NCBI GenBank assembly: GCA_021161165.1
Contig: JAGHBF010000131.1
Span: 1 to 15,438 of the forward strand
Direction: 5' to 3'
Source: Candidatus Aminicenantota bacterium
GTDB lineage: Bacteria > Acidobacteriota > Aminicenantia > S016-38
DNA length: 15,438 nucleotides
Below, in pieces: positions 1 through 5,670 of this stretch. The notes beneath the pieces are model-generated. The model was not told the origin of the DNA, did not search any database, and was given only the letters and a program-made list of their open reading frames with translations. Each line of letters starts with the position of its first letter. Position 1 is the first letter of the stretch. The translations under genes and the position numbers were made by a program.

Positions 1-1685
1 ATAAAAAAGTGGAAAAACAGGGGAAATTTCAATTTCATTCCTATTATAAAAAGTGAAATGGAATAGATATACAGGAATGAAAAAAGAGATGGGAAAATTC
101 TGCCTTCTTTGAAAATTATGGCGCCGGGATAAAGAAAATTGAAAAATTCCTGAAAAATGTCCTTCAACAACCTCCTCGTGTTTCTAACTTTTATTACTTT
201 AATGCTCATGGAACTTGAAGAGGTGCTTCCACCCGTCAGCTCAATTCTATCCATACATTCATCACAATACCCCTTATAATAATAATGGGAACATTTCTCG
301 CAGATTGGTTTTTCACATCCCTTACAGTAAATTGCACTCCCTATATCTGGAGGAAGTTTCTCCCTAAAATAAAGGGCTATAAAAAGTATTAAAAAACCTA
401 TAAGAACAGGAGACCATATAACCGGCTTTGAAAAGCAATAAAATAAAGCAAGAGTTTTTGGTGGGATATTACCCGCAGTAGAGTCCTTTTTAAAAGCTTT
501 CCAGAAGATTTCTTCTTTTTTAAATTCATAATCCACGAAGCCCTGATTTTCTCGGGAAAATCTGTCCCATTCTTTACCGTGGAGCTTCCACCCCATTGAA
601 GAATATTTGGCAGATTCATTTATCCTGCCTATGTGTTCAAGAACAAAGGCAAGGTTATGAAGTGGTATAATTTCTTTCTTTTTGAAATTTAATGCTTTTT
701 TCAATAAATCCATTGACCTTTGAATTTCCCTTGAAAGAAACCTTATATGTGCAAGGGACACAAGAGCTTTATAATGAGACGGGTTTTCCTTTAAAATCTG
801 ATTCAGCATTTCCACAGCCCTCTGAAAATTGCCCATATCCTTATAAGTTTTAGCAAGATAGTAGGCAAGGTCCTGATCCCATTTTTCTTTCAGGGTTCTC
901 TCGGCTATGCGAAGTGTCTCAGGGTCGTTATCATAGTAATATATTCTTTCCATTATAGCCGCGTCCCTGGGCATTTCTATATGGGACGAACGGGGGACAA
1001 ACGCTGAAAACAGGGCAAATATCAGGGTTATTAAAAGCAAATTTCTCGTGAACGATTCTTCCAGGATATAAAGGGAAAAAAGGGCTGGAAAATAAAACAC
1101 AAGATAGCCATATCCGGGGAACAATACGATAGGGAAAATGAGAACAGCAATAAACAGTAAGCTCGCTGAGACAGGCTTTCTTGCCTTTTCCATTAAATCA
1201 TGGAATAAAAGAGGAGCATACCAGAAAAGTAGTGCAAGTGACATTATAAAAAGGAAAAACACAAAAGTCAGAACAAGAGTTCTTGAAAAGAAAAATGCTG
1301 AAAAATAAAAACCTTCTGGAGTGGATATAAATTTGCGGAACGAAACAGAGAACCTTTCCAGCGCTCTGAGAATTTTCCACTTCGTAAGGTAAATTTTTCC
1401 CTCTTCAAAATAGATCCTGTAATTTTCGGGATCGATTTTTTTGAGAAATCCAATGGTAGTCAGGTCTCCTTTCCTTGAAGCCAGAGGGAGTATAAGGTCA
1501 GTAGCCCCTCTCGCGTATTTTTTACCACGGAATTTTAACAGCTCAAGGAGATGTTGTTTTTCCAGTTCAAAAGCCTCAACATTGTTAGTCTCATAGAAAA
1601 TTTCCATCCTTTTTTCTGTATTCAATATTTCACCGCTTAAAACCATCCCCGCCATCAAGAAAAGGCTTAAAATTTTAATCTTCAT
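1..1685 (-). CDS. TPR-containing polytopic membrane protein with six-cysteine zinc-knuckle-like segment (partial, C-terminus off left edge)
   Basis: I translated the complement line by line. The frame is open from the ATG at 1685 to base 1, giving 561 codons without a stop, so the C-terminus lies outside the window. Residues 1-18 look like a signal peptide. A soluble region of about 100 residues follows, then hydrophobic segments near 136-157, 173-189, 192-208 and 215-231. Residues about 265-360 resemble two to three TPR units. A further membrane segment lies near 424-440. It is followed by paired cysteines C454/C457, C462/C465 and C474/C477, arranged like a zinc ribbon or treble clef, and another membrane segment near 531-550. 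The start is supported by a GAGGAG sequence about 10 nt upstream and by an 11-nt overlap with the DUF1844-type gene. I do not recognise a named family. A scaffolding or assembly role is only a guess from the TPRs. Confidence 0.85.
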   Translation of the reverse strand, partial: MKIKILSLFLMAGMVLSGEILNTEKRMEIFYETNNVEAFELEKQHLLELLKFRGKKYARGATDLILPLASRKGDLTTIGFLKKIDPENYRIYFEEGKIYLTKWKILRALERFSVSFRKFISTPEGFYFSAFFFSRTLVLTFVFFLFIMSLALLFWYAPLLFHDLMEKARKPVSASLLFIAVLIFPIVLFPGYGYLVFYFPALFSLYILEESFTRNLLLITLIFALFSAFVPRSSHIEMPRDAAIMERIYYYDNDPETLRIAERTLKEKWDQDLAYYLAKTYKDMGNFQRAVEMLNQILKENPSHYKALVSLAHIRFLSREIQRSMDLLKKALNFKKKEIIPLHNLAFVLEHIGRINESAKYSSMGWKLHGKEWDRFSRENQGFVDYEFKKEEIFWKAFKKDSTAGNIPPKTLALFYCFSKPVIWSPVLIGFLILFIALYFREKLPPDIGSAIYCKGCEKPICEKCSHYYYKGYCDECMDRIELTGGSTSSSSMSIKVIKVRNTRRLLKDIFQEFFNFLYPGAIIFKEGRIFPSLFSFLYIYSISLFIIGMKLKFPLFFHFF

Positions 1686-1938
1686 CTCCCTTACTCCTCT
1701 TAAAATAAAGAATTTTCAATTGGGCAGTTATGGAATTTAAAAATTCCTCCTCTTCCTTTTTCAAATTTCCCCTTGTTTTTTCCGCAAGAAGATCTAGAAG
1801 GTCTATTAATCTACAGGCAAGTTCAAGATTAACCTCATTTGACTCTCCCACCTCTCCAAGTGCCTCCATCGCCTTTGTATAAAAAGGTAAAACTAATGAC
1901 GTAAAATCAAGTGGAGGAATAACTTCTTTCTTTCCCAT
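1675..1938 (-). CDS. DUF1844-type small protein
   Basis: This encodes 87 residues from the ATG at 1938. The start of the protein (PPLDFTSLVLPFYTKAMEAL), then NLELACRLIDLLDLLAEKT, GNLKKEEEEF and a C-terminal LKILYF segment, matches my memory of the DUF1844 consensus: P-P-x-F-x-x-L-V-L near the N-terminus, then a helix with L-x-x-K-T-x-G-N-L. The function of DUF1844 is unknown. A start at 1974 would add 12 hydrophobic residues. I prefer 1938 because the family begins at about this point, because the longer start would overlap mazG, and because a TATAAT box on this strand lies 8 nt upstream of 1938. There is no Shine-Dalgarno sequence, so the mRNA may be leaderless. The stop codon overlaps the downstream TPR membrane gene, so the two are probably co-translated. 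Confidence 0.8.
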   Translation of the reverse strand: MGKKEVIPPLDFTSLVLPFYTKAMEALGEVGESNEVNLELACRLIDLLDLLAEKTRGNLKKEEEEFLNSITAQLKILYFKRSKGDED

Positions 1939-1942
1939 CTTT

Positions 1943-1956
1943 ACTATTATAATAGT
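1943..1956. promoter_or_regulatory. Symmetric -10 element, probable bidirectional promoter
   Basis: The sequence ACTATTATAATAGT is a perfect 14-bp palindrome in the 25-bp gap between the DUF1844-type gene and mazG. It contains TATAAT on the plus strand (1948-1953) and on the minus strand (1946-1951). The predicted start sites are near 1960 and 1939, within a few bases of the two start codons at 1964 and 1938. A weak TTG-containing -35 candidate for the minus strand lies near 1969-1974. No convincing plus-strand -35 box is visible. Confidence 0.55.
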
Positions 1957-1963
1957 TAATGAA

Positions 1964-2725
1964 ATGGAAAACAAAAACTGTCAAGCCTTTTGCAGATTGA
2001 TAAAAATAATGGAAAAGCTCAGGGCCCCGGATGGATGCCCATGGGATCGCAAACAGACTGAAAAATCCCTCATAAAATATCTCCTGGAAGAAACATATGA
2101 AGTTATAGAAGCTATTGAAGATGAGAATCCCGAAAAATTGAAGGAAGAACTCGGGGACCTTCTTTTGCAGATTATATTTCTATCCCAAATAGCCAAAGAA
2201 AAAGGCTTTTTTACAGCAGAAGATGTAGCAAATACTATTTCTGATAAACTTATTTTTCGACATCCACACGTATTCGGAAATAAAAAACTTGAAACTCCTG
2301 ATGAAGTGCTTAAGCACTGGGATTCTTTCAAGAAAAAGGAGAAAAAAAGACTGCTGGATGGAATTCCAAAATCTTCCCCGGCTCTCCTCGAAGCTTATGC
2401 GATAGGAGAAAGGGTTTCCAGAGTGGGATTTGATTGGGAAAATCCCGAAGAAGCGCTTGAAAAGGTAGAAGAGGAAATGGAGGAGTTAAAAAAAGCTCTG
2501 GCAGAAAAAAAAGGTGTAGAAGAAGAAATAGGAGATATTTTGTTTTCAGTAGCCAATGTGGCAAGGCTTTACGGAATAAATCCAGAGGAAGCTTTAAAGC
2601 TAACAAATAAAAAATTCAGGGAAAGATTCGATAAAATCGAAGAGGAAGCAGATAAACAGGGAAAAAATTTAACCGAGTTTCCCCGGGAAAAAATGGAAGA
2701 AATCTGGGAAAGTTCAAAAAAATAG
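1964..2725 (+). CDS. mazG: Nucleoside triphosphate pyrophosphohydrolase MazG
   Basis: At 253 residues it is close to the roughly 263 of E. coli MazG. MazG hydrolyses NTPs and dNTPs to NMP and pyrophosphate, cleans the nucleotide pool and can lower ppGpp. The N-terminal signature LRAPDGCPWDRKQT (residues 19-32) is intact. Two tandem MazG domains are visible. In the first, the metal-binding pattern is EETYE at 42-46 plus EELGD at 61-65. In the second, residues 160-250 carry a similar EE-rich helix and an EEEIGDILF segment. HPHVFG ends the first domain, as expected. There is no Shine-Dalgarno sequence before the ATG, and a TATAAT box lies only 10 nt upstream, so a leaderless mRNA is likely. The gene stands alone, divergent from the DUF1844-type gene and convergent with panD. 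Confidence 0.95.
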   Translation: MENKNCQAFCRLIKIMEKLRAPDGCPWDRKQTEKSLIKYLLEETYEVIEAIEDENPEKLKEELGDLLLQIIFLSQIAKEKGFFTAEDVANTISDKLIFRHPHVFGNKKLETPDEVLKHWDSFKKKEKKRLLDGIPKSSPALLEAYAIGERVSRVGFDWENPEEALEKVEEEMEELKKALAEKKGVEEEIGDILFSVANVARLYGINPEEALKLTNKKFRERFDKIEEEADKQGKNLTEFPREKMEEIWESSKK

Positions 2726-2738
2726 CCTCTATTTTTTT
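2716..2738. terminator. Palindromic A7/T7 hairpin shared by two convergent stop codons
   Basis: Seven A, TAG, CCT, CTA and seven T form a perfect inverted repeat with 10-bp arms (2716-2725 and 2729-2738) around a 3-nt loop. The left TAG is the mazG stop and the right CTA is the panD stop on the other strand. Each strand therefore has a U-tract following a short stem. The stem has only one G:C pair, so it is weak as a classical terminator, but it is the only candidate between the two genes. Confidence 0.4.
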
Positions 2739-3085
2739 AATTTAATCCTATTTTCCTCTTCAAATACTATAATCAGGGGCTTATGTTTCCTTGCTTCTTC
2801 AGGTTCCATAATACCGTAGCAAGCAACAATTATCCTATCCCCTGGTTGTGCCTTCCTTGCAGCAGCACCGTTTATAACAACTTTCCCCGAACCTTCCTCT
2901 TCTTCTATTACGTAAGTTTCAAACCTCTCCCCATTTGAAATATTGTAAACCTGCACCTTTTCCCAGGGCAGAATTCCGGTCTCATCAAGCCATTTTTTGT
3001 CCAGGCCAATGCTTCCTTCATAATCGATTTTTGAATGAGTAACAGTAAGATTGTGCAACTTCGCTTTCAATACGCATACAAACAT
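2729..3085 (-). CDS. panD: Aspartate 1-decarboxylase proenzyme PanD
   Basis: This 118-residue protein decarboxylates L-aspartate to beta-alanine, the partner of pantoate in pantothenate and CoA synthesis. It is made as a proenzyme that self-cleaves between Gly24 and Ser25 to create a pyruvoyl cofactor. The motif THSKIDYEGSIGLD includes Y22 and the G24-S25 cleavage site. Lys9, Arg54, Thr57 and Tyr58, conserved in the E. coli enzyme, are in place, as is NGAAAR near residue 73. The ATG lies 2 nt after the panC stop, and its GGAGG Shine-Dalgarno sequence is formed by the last panC codons, so translation is probably coupled. The gene ends 3 bp from the mazG stop. Confidence 0.97.
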   Translation of the reverse strand: MFVCVLKAKLHNLTVTHSKIDYEGSIGLDKKWLDETGILPWEKVQVYNISNGERFETYVIEEEEGSGKVVINGAAARKAQPGDRIIVACYGIMEPEEARKHKPLIIVFEEENRIKLKK

Positions 3086-3087
3086 AA

Positions 3088-3933
3088 TTAACCTCCGAGA
3101 AGAATATTGTCTATAAGCCTGGCACTTCCTGCAAAGGCTGCTACAGCCACAAGAGTCTTACCCTTTATTTCCTTTACAGGAACCAAATTTTCAGCATCCA
3201 CCACCTCAATGTATTGGGGTTGTACCAGAGGGTAATTGTTAAAAACCTTTTTCATTTCCATCTTTATTCTATCAGCGCTTTTTTCTCCCTTTTTGTATAA
3301 CTCTTCTGCTTTCTTGAGTGCTTCATAAAGAGCAATAGCCTGTTTTCTCTCTTCAGGTGAAAGATATGTATTTCTGGAACTCATGGCAAGCCCATCTTCT
3401 TCTCTCACTATAGGCATCATTTTTATTTCTACAGGTATATTCAGGTCAGATACCATTCTTTTAATTATAAGATATTGCTGATAATCTTTCTGGCCGAAAT
3501 AAGAAATATCCGGTAAAACGGCATTGAAAAGCTTCGTCACTACTGTAGTAACCCCACGAAAATGACCTGGTCTGTATGCACCGCAGAGTGGTTTGCTTAA
3601 TTCAAAAACTTCGACATAAGTTTGATATCCTGGTGGATACATTTCCTCCACAGATGGCATAAATACCGCATCAACATTTTCTTCTCTCAGCAGGAAAAGG
3701 TCTTTATTTTCGTCTCTTGGATATTTTTCATAATCTTCCCCTGGAGCAAATTGGGTAGGATTAACAAAAATACTGACCACACAAAAATCTGTCTCCTTAC
3801 GGCACTGGCGAACAAGGCTCAGATGTCCCTCATGAAGATAACCCATGGTGGGAACAAATCCTACCTTTTTACCTTTGCACTTCTCATATAAAGAACGCCT
3901 CTGCATCTCCTTTATTTTCTTGATAATTTCCAT
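3088..3933 (-). CDS. panC: Pantothenate synthetase (pantoate-beta-alanine ligase) PanC
   Basis: At 281 residues it has the usual family length. It joins pantoate and beta-alanine with ATP to give pantothenate, through a pantoyl-adenylate. The nucleotidyltransferase signature FVPTMGYLHEGHLSLV (about 26-41) carries the HxGH motif. FVNPTQF follows, then YFGQKDYQQ and the MSSRN segment that acts as the KMSKS-like ATP loop. A GGAGGTGAGG ribosome site lies just upstream of the ATG, inside the panB 3' end. The two genes overlap by 22 nt, and panC leads directly into panD. All visible motifs look functional. Confidence 0.97.
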   Translation of the reverse strand: MEIIKKIKEMQRRSLYEKCKGKKVGFVPTMGYLHEGHLSLVRQCRKETDFCVVSIFVNPTQFAPGEDYEKYPRDENKDLFLLREENVDAVFMPSVEEMYPPGYQTYVEVFELSKPLCGAYRPGHFRGVTTVVTKLFNAVLPDISYFGQKDYQQYLIIKRMVSDLNIPVEIKMMPIVREEDGLAMSSRNTYLSPEERKQAIALYEALKKAEELYKKGEKSADRIKMEMKKVFNNYPLVQPQYIEVVDAENLVPVKEIKGKTLVAVAAFAGSARLIDNILLGG

Positions 3934-4757
3934 TTCCTCACCTCCATATAGAATTTTTCCCTTTCATCATCTTCCATAACAAAGCTCTCTTCCCTGGTTG
4001 GAAACTCTCCCGAAATAACATCTTCAGCATACTGCTTTATGCTTTTTTCCATAACCTCCCCGATGTTAGCATATTCTCTAACAAAACTGGGCCTTCTCCC
4101 TGGATAAATCCCGAGAAGGTCATGAAAAACAAGAATCTGACCATCACAGTATGGTCCTGCTCCAATTCCTATGGTTGGGATGGAAATGACATCGGTTATT
4201 TCCTTTGACACTTCCATGGGGATGGACTCAAGGACAATGGAAAAGGCTCCTGCATCTTCTATCTGCTTTGCTTCCTCCAGCAATCTGATTGCGGACAAAG
4301 CCTTTTTGCCCTGTGTTCGATAACCCATTCTCAAATATTGTTGGGGGGTAAGACCGATATGACCCATAACCGGTATTCCTTCCTCCACTATGGCTTTTAT
4401 GTGCTGGGGCCTGGAGCCTTCAAGCTTAACAGCACCTGCTCCTGCTCTAACAAGTCTACCAGCACTTTTTACAGCATCTTCAATCCTAAAATAAGAGAGA
4501 AAGGGAAGATCTCCTACCACAAGAGGCGTTGACACCGTCCTGGCAACTATTCGCGTATGATATTCCACTTCATCAAGAGTAACGTTAAGGGTGCTCTCTT
4601 CTCCCTTTATAACCATTCCTAGGGAATCACCCACAAGTATTATGTCCACCCCTGCTTTTTCCGCATAATATGCAGATGAATAATCATATGCGGTTATAGC
4701 AGTGATTTTCCTTTTTCCCTTAAGGGAAAAAATCTTTTTCGGGGTAATTTTTTCCAT
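3912..4757 (-). CDS. panB: 3-methyl-2-oxobutanoate (ketopantoate) hydroxymethyltransferase PanB
   Basis: This 281-residue TIM-barrel enzyme transfers the hydroxymethyl group of 5,10-methylene-tetrahydrofolate to 2-oxoisovalerate to form ketopantoate, the first committed pantothenate step. Visible motifs are AYDYSSA near the N-terminus, VGDSLGM with metal ligand Asp44, DLPF with Asp83, AGAGAVKLEG with Lys111 and Glu113, VMGHIGLTPQ with His133, the probable catalytic Glu177 in LESIP, and IGIGAGPYCDGQILVFHD. It is the first gene of panBCD. No ketopantoate reductase (panE/ilvC) is present here, so pantoate must be made by an enzyme encoded elsewhere. The leader has a strong GGAGGAGG ribosome site embedded in G-runs. 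Confidence 0.97.
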   Translation of the reverse strand: MEKITPKKIFSLKGKRKITAITAYDYSSAYYAEKAGVDIILVGDSLGMVIKGEESTLNVTLDEVEYHTRIVARTVSTPLVVGDLPFLSYFRIEDAVKSAGRLVRAGAGAVKLEGSRPQHIKAIVEEGIPVMGHIGLTPQQYLRMGYRTQGKKALSAIRLLEEAKQIEDAGAFSIVLESIPMEVSKEITDVISIPTIGIGAGPYCDGQILVFHDLLGIYPGRRPSFVREYANIGEVMEKSIKQYAEDVISGEFPTREESFVMEDDEREKFYMEVRKWKLSRK

Positions 4758-4762
4758 ATTTT

Positions 4763-4795
4763 CCTCCTCCCCTCCCCTTAACGGGGTTAGGGGGC
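4763..4795 (-). promoter_or_regulatory. panB 5' leader: C-run/G-run hairpin abutting the ribosome site
   Basis: On the minus strand the leader reads C5, TAA, C4, GTTAA, G4, A, G4, A, GG, A, GG. Two folds compete. One pairs CCCC-TAAC with GTTA-GGGG, with one bulged base and a GGG loop. The other pairs both C-runs with both G-runs around a GTTAA loop, giving eight G:C pairs that reach the base just before the GGAGG core of the Shine-Dalgarno sequence. With the start site predicted near 4795, the hairpin would sit at the very 5' end of the mRNA. Any regulatory role is inference. Confidence 0.45.
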
Positions 4796-4801
4796 AATTA
4801 A

Positions 4802-4807
4802 ATTATA
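4802..4807 (-). promoter_or_regulatory. panB -10 box
   Basis: On the minus strand this is a perfect TATAAT, 45 nt upstream of the panB ATG, with a transcription start expected near 4795. No good -35 match is seen at 16-18 bp; the best segment is TGAATT-like at 4824-4829. The promoter may therefore be weak or activator-dependent. Confidence 0.45.
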
Positions 4808-4855
4808 CCCCAGATAAACATGTAATTCATAGAACAAAACAAATTTTAACTTTTT

Positions 4856-4884
4856 TGGACACAGGAAAAAAACTGAGTTAGAAT
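4856..4884 (+). promoter_or_regulatory. Sigma-70-type promoter of the sdh operon
   Basis: TGGACA at 4856-4861 (5 of 6 to TTGACA), a 17-bp spacer, and TAGAAT at 4879-4884 (5 of 6 to TATAAT) are followed by an expected start near 4891. The leader is about 27 nt and carries AGGAGGG at 4907-4913, 4 nt before the sdhC ATG. Spacing and matches are those of a good housekeeping promoter. Confidence 0.65.
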
Positions 4885-4917
4885 TTCGTTGATTTAATTA
4901 ATTATCAGGAGGGAGAA

Positions 4918-5280
4918 ATGCTTAAGCCCAAGTGGTTTTATCCTTCTTACAAGAAGGATGTGGGGGAATGGGCATGGATACTCCATCGACTTGGGGGTCT
5001 TGCCCTGATCTTTTATCTTTTCCTCCACATTTTCGTCACCAACAGGTTAGCAGCAGGTCCGGAAGCTTTCAATGCTACGATGAAAGCTCTCTCTACCCCG
5101 CTCTTTAAATTTTTAGAATGGGGTCTCTGGGGTGTAATTCTATTCCATGCATTTAACGGCATTAGACTGGTATTGGTGGATTTTGCCGGGGCTTCCAAGT
5201 ACCAAAAAGCTCTTTTCTGGATAGCCTTTGTTCTATTTCTGGCTCTCTGGATACCGGCAGCATGGAAATTCTTTATTTGA
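4918..5280 (+). CDS. sdhC: Succinate dehydrogenase cytochrome b-type membrane anchor subunit SdhC
   Basis: This 120-residue protein has three membrane segments (about 25-44, 64-86 and 97-119). It anchors the dehydrogenase and passes electrons to quinone. The N-terminal H23-R24-x-G-G resembles the HRxSG quinone-site motif of SdhC proteins. His37 and His77 (in FHAFNGIRLVLVD) are candidate heme b ligands. The short size and the pairing with an equally short second anchor fit the two-anchor (type A-like) arrangement. It is the first gene of sdhCDAB, directly behind a strong promoter and ribosome site. Sequence conservation in this family is low, so the C/D assignment rests partly on gene order. 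Confidence 0.88.
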   Translation: MLKPKWFYPSYKKDVGEWAWILHRLGGLALIFYLFLHIFVTNRLAAGPEAFNATMKALSTPLFKFLEWGLWGVILFHAFNGIRLVLVDFAGASKYQKALFWIAFVLFLALWIPAAWKFFI

Positions 5281-5291
5281 GGAGGTAAACG

Positions 5292-5660
5292 ATGGGATCA
5301 GGAAAATCGCTTGTAAAAAGGAACAAAGGCGCTATGGCATGGTTTCTTCAGAGAGTTACAGCCCTTTATCTTTTTGTCTTTCTGATTGCTCACTTTGTGA
5401 TAATGCACTTTGTAGGAACGGGAGAGGTAACTTATGAGACGGTAGCTCCCAGGCTTTCAAGCCCTCTGTGGAAGGCAGGGGACCTTTTATTTTTACTTTT
5501 CGCACTATATCACGGGATAAACGGTCTCTGGCAGGTGCTCGAAGACTACATAAGAGGCAGGGGATTGAGGCTATTTCTTTATGCTGTAGTATTGACCATA
5601 GCTGTAGTTCTCCTTGTTGTGGGAACCATCACAATTTTTTCTGTAAATCCAGTAAAATAG
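5292..5660 (+). CDS. sdhD: Succinate dehydrogenase membrane anchor subunit SdhD
   Basis: This 122-residue second anchor also has three membrane segments (about 18-40, 62-82 and 92-114). Its YHGINGLWQVLEDY segment mirrors FHAFNGIRLVLVD of SdhC, which suggests that the two genes are ancient paralogues. His34, His39 and His74 are possible heme ligands. At the position of the SdhC HR motif it has Gln20-Arg21. GGAGG at 5281-5285 immediately follows the sdhC stop, and the start lies 6 nt later. The C-terminus forms part of the ribosome site for sdhA (TAG merging into AGGAGGG). Confidence 0.85.
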   Translation: MGSGKSLVKRNKGAMAWFLQRVTALYLFVFLIAHFVIMHFVGTGEVTYETVAPRLSSPLWKAGDLLFLLFALYHGINGLWQVLEDYIRGRGLRLFLYAVVLTIAVVLLVVGTITIFSVNPVK

Positions 5661-5670
5661 GAGGGTAAAA

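Noticed and set aside
1675..1974. A longer start for the DUF1844-type gene at 1974.
   Set aside because: It adds a hydrophobic dozen residues outside the family, overlaps mazG, and would put the best -10 box inside the coding region.
1981..2606. Two open frames on the minus strand opposite mazG.
   Set aside because: Both are shadows of the intact MazG reading frame, and their translations show low-complexity Ser/Phe or Leu/Pro runs with no family resemblance.
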